This document shows, piece by piece, positions 63,941 to 64,000 of a DNA stretch of 64,000 bases (positions within the stretch are counted from its first letter, which is position 1; every line of letters begins with the position of its first letter). Position numbers and translations under genes: made by a program. The DNA is from Xanthomonas sp. GTDB lineage: Bacteria; Pseudomonadota; Gammaproteobacteria; Xanthomonadales; Xanthomonadaceae. The DNA lies in NCBI RefSeq assembly GCF_017163755.1, contig NZ_JAFIWC010000006.1, forward strand, positions 124,001 through 188,000. The letters are read 5' to 3'. The notes below the pieces were generated by a model. That model was not told the DNA's origin. It saw only the letters and a program-made list of their open reading frames with translations, and did no database searches.

Positions 63941-64000
63941 GCGGCGGTCCTCGGCGAGCCCGAAGCGCGAGCTCAAAACTCGGCTACCATAAACACCCTG

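Overview
The window reads as chromosomal DNA of a high-GC gammaproteobacterium of the family Xanthomonadaceae, most likely Xanthomonas or a close relative. This rests on the GC-rich codon use of the housekeeping genes, the gene neighbourhoods (bioB/comF divergent, comM-ubiK-glnK, coaBC-dut-algC, anmK beside an M23 peptidase) and dispersed intergenic repeats of types common in that family (TGTAGGAGCGGCTTCAGCC-type REP elements and ATTCCC/GGGAAT repeats). No species can be named from the sequence alone.

Positions 1-31,203 are a type VI secretion system (T6SS) locus. The core is two divergent arms that start from about position 12,800: leftward tssJ-tssK-tssL, and rightward a TPR lipoprotein gene, tssB, tssC, hcp, tssE, tssF, tssG, tssH (clpV) and a small unknown gene. 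Each arm ends in a vgrG with its own cargo. On the left, vgrG is followed by a 985-residue effector (M23-like N-terminus, EF-hand, GH19-endolysin-like C-terminus) that overlaps a Sec-exported protein, the likely periplasmic immunity protein. On the right, vgrG overlaps a DUF4123 adaptor gene, followed by a 1082-residue BTH_I2691/VasX-like membrane effector whose stop overlaps the start of a three-helix membrane protein, the likely immunity protein. The left edge (1-4,300) is accessory: exported or lipid-anchored small proteins, a decayed transposase fragment and a decayed duplicate of one lipoprotein, parts of it clearly more AT-rich than the core. tssM, tssA and PAAR genes are not in the window, so the system must be completed from elsewhere.

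Positions 31,204-64,000 are mostly ordinary chromosome: bioB and comF; a fragment of an RND efflux pump gene; a tandem pair of lipoproteins with a SecDF-P1-head-like domain; an AtoE-type transporter; ubiA; tRNA-Arg(CCG); an alpha/beta hydrolase; comM, ubiK and a PII gene; spermidine synthase and arginine decarboxylase on opposite strands across a repeat-rich spacer; an acyltransferase; an SDR operon; a SPOR-domain protein and argS; radC; the coaBC-dut-algC operon; pyrE, exonuclease III, ampG, anmK and an M23 endopeptidase.

Several parts connect. The left T6SS effector, AmpG, AnmK and the M23 endopeptidase all act on peptidoglycan. Polyamine synthesis is represented by speA and speE. comF and comM both belong to DNA-uptake biology. 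Four housekeeping genes (the SDR gene, pyrE, xth, anmK) carry an ATTCCC-type repeat directly before the start codon in the same orientation, where a Shine-Dalgarno sequence would normally sit.
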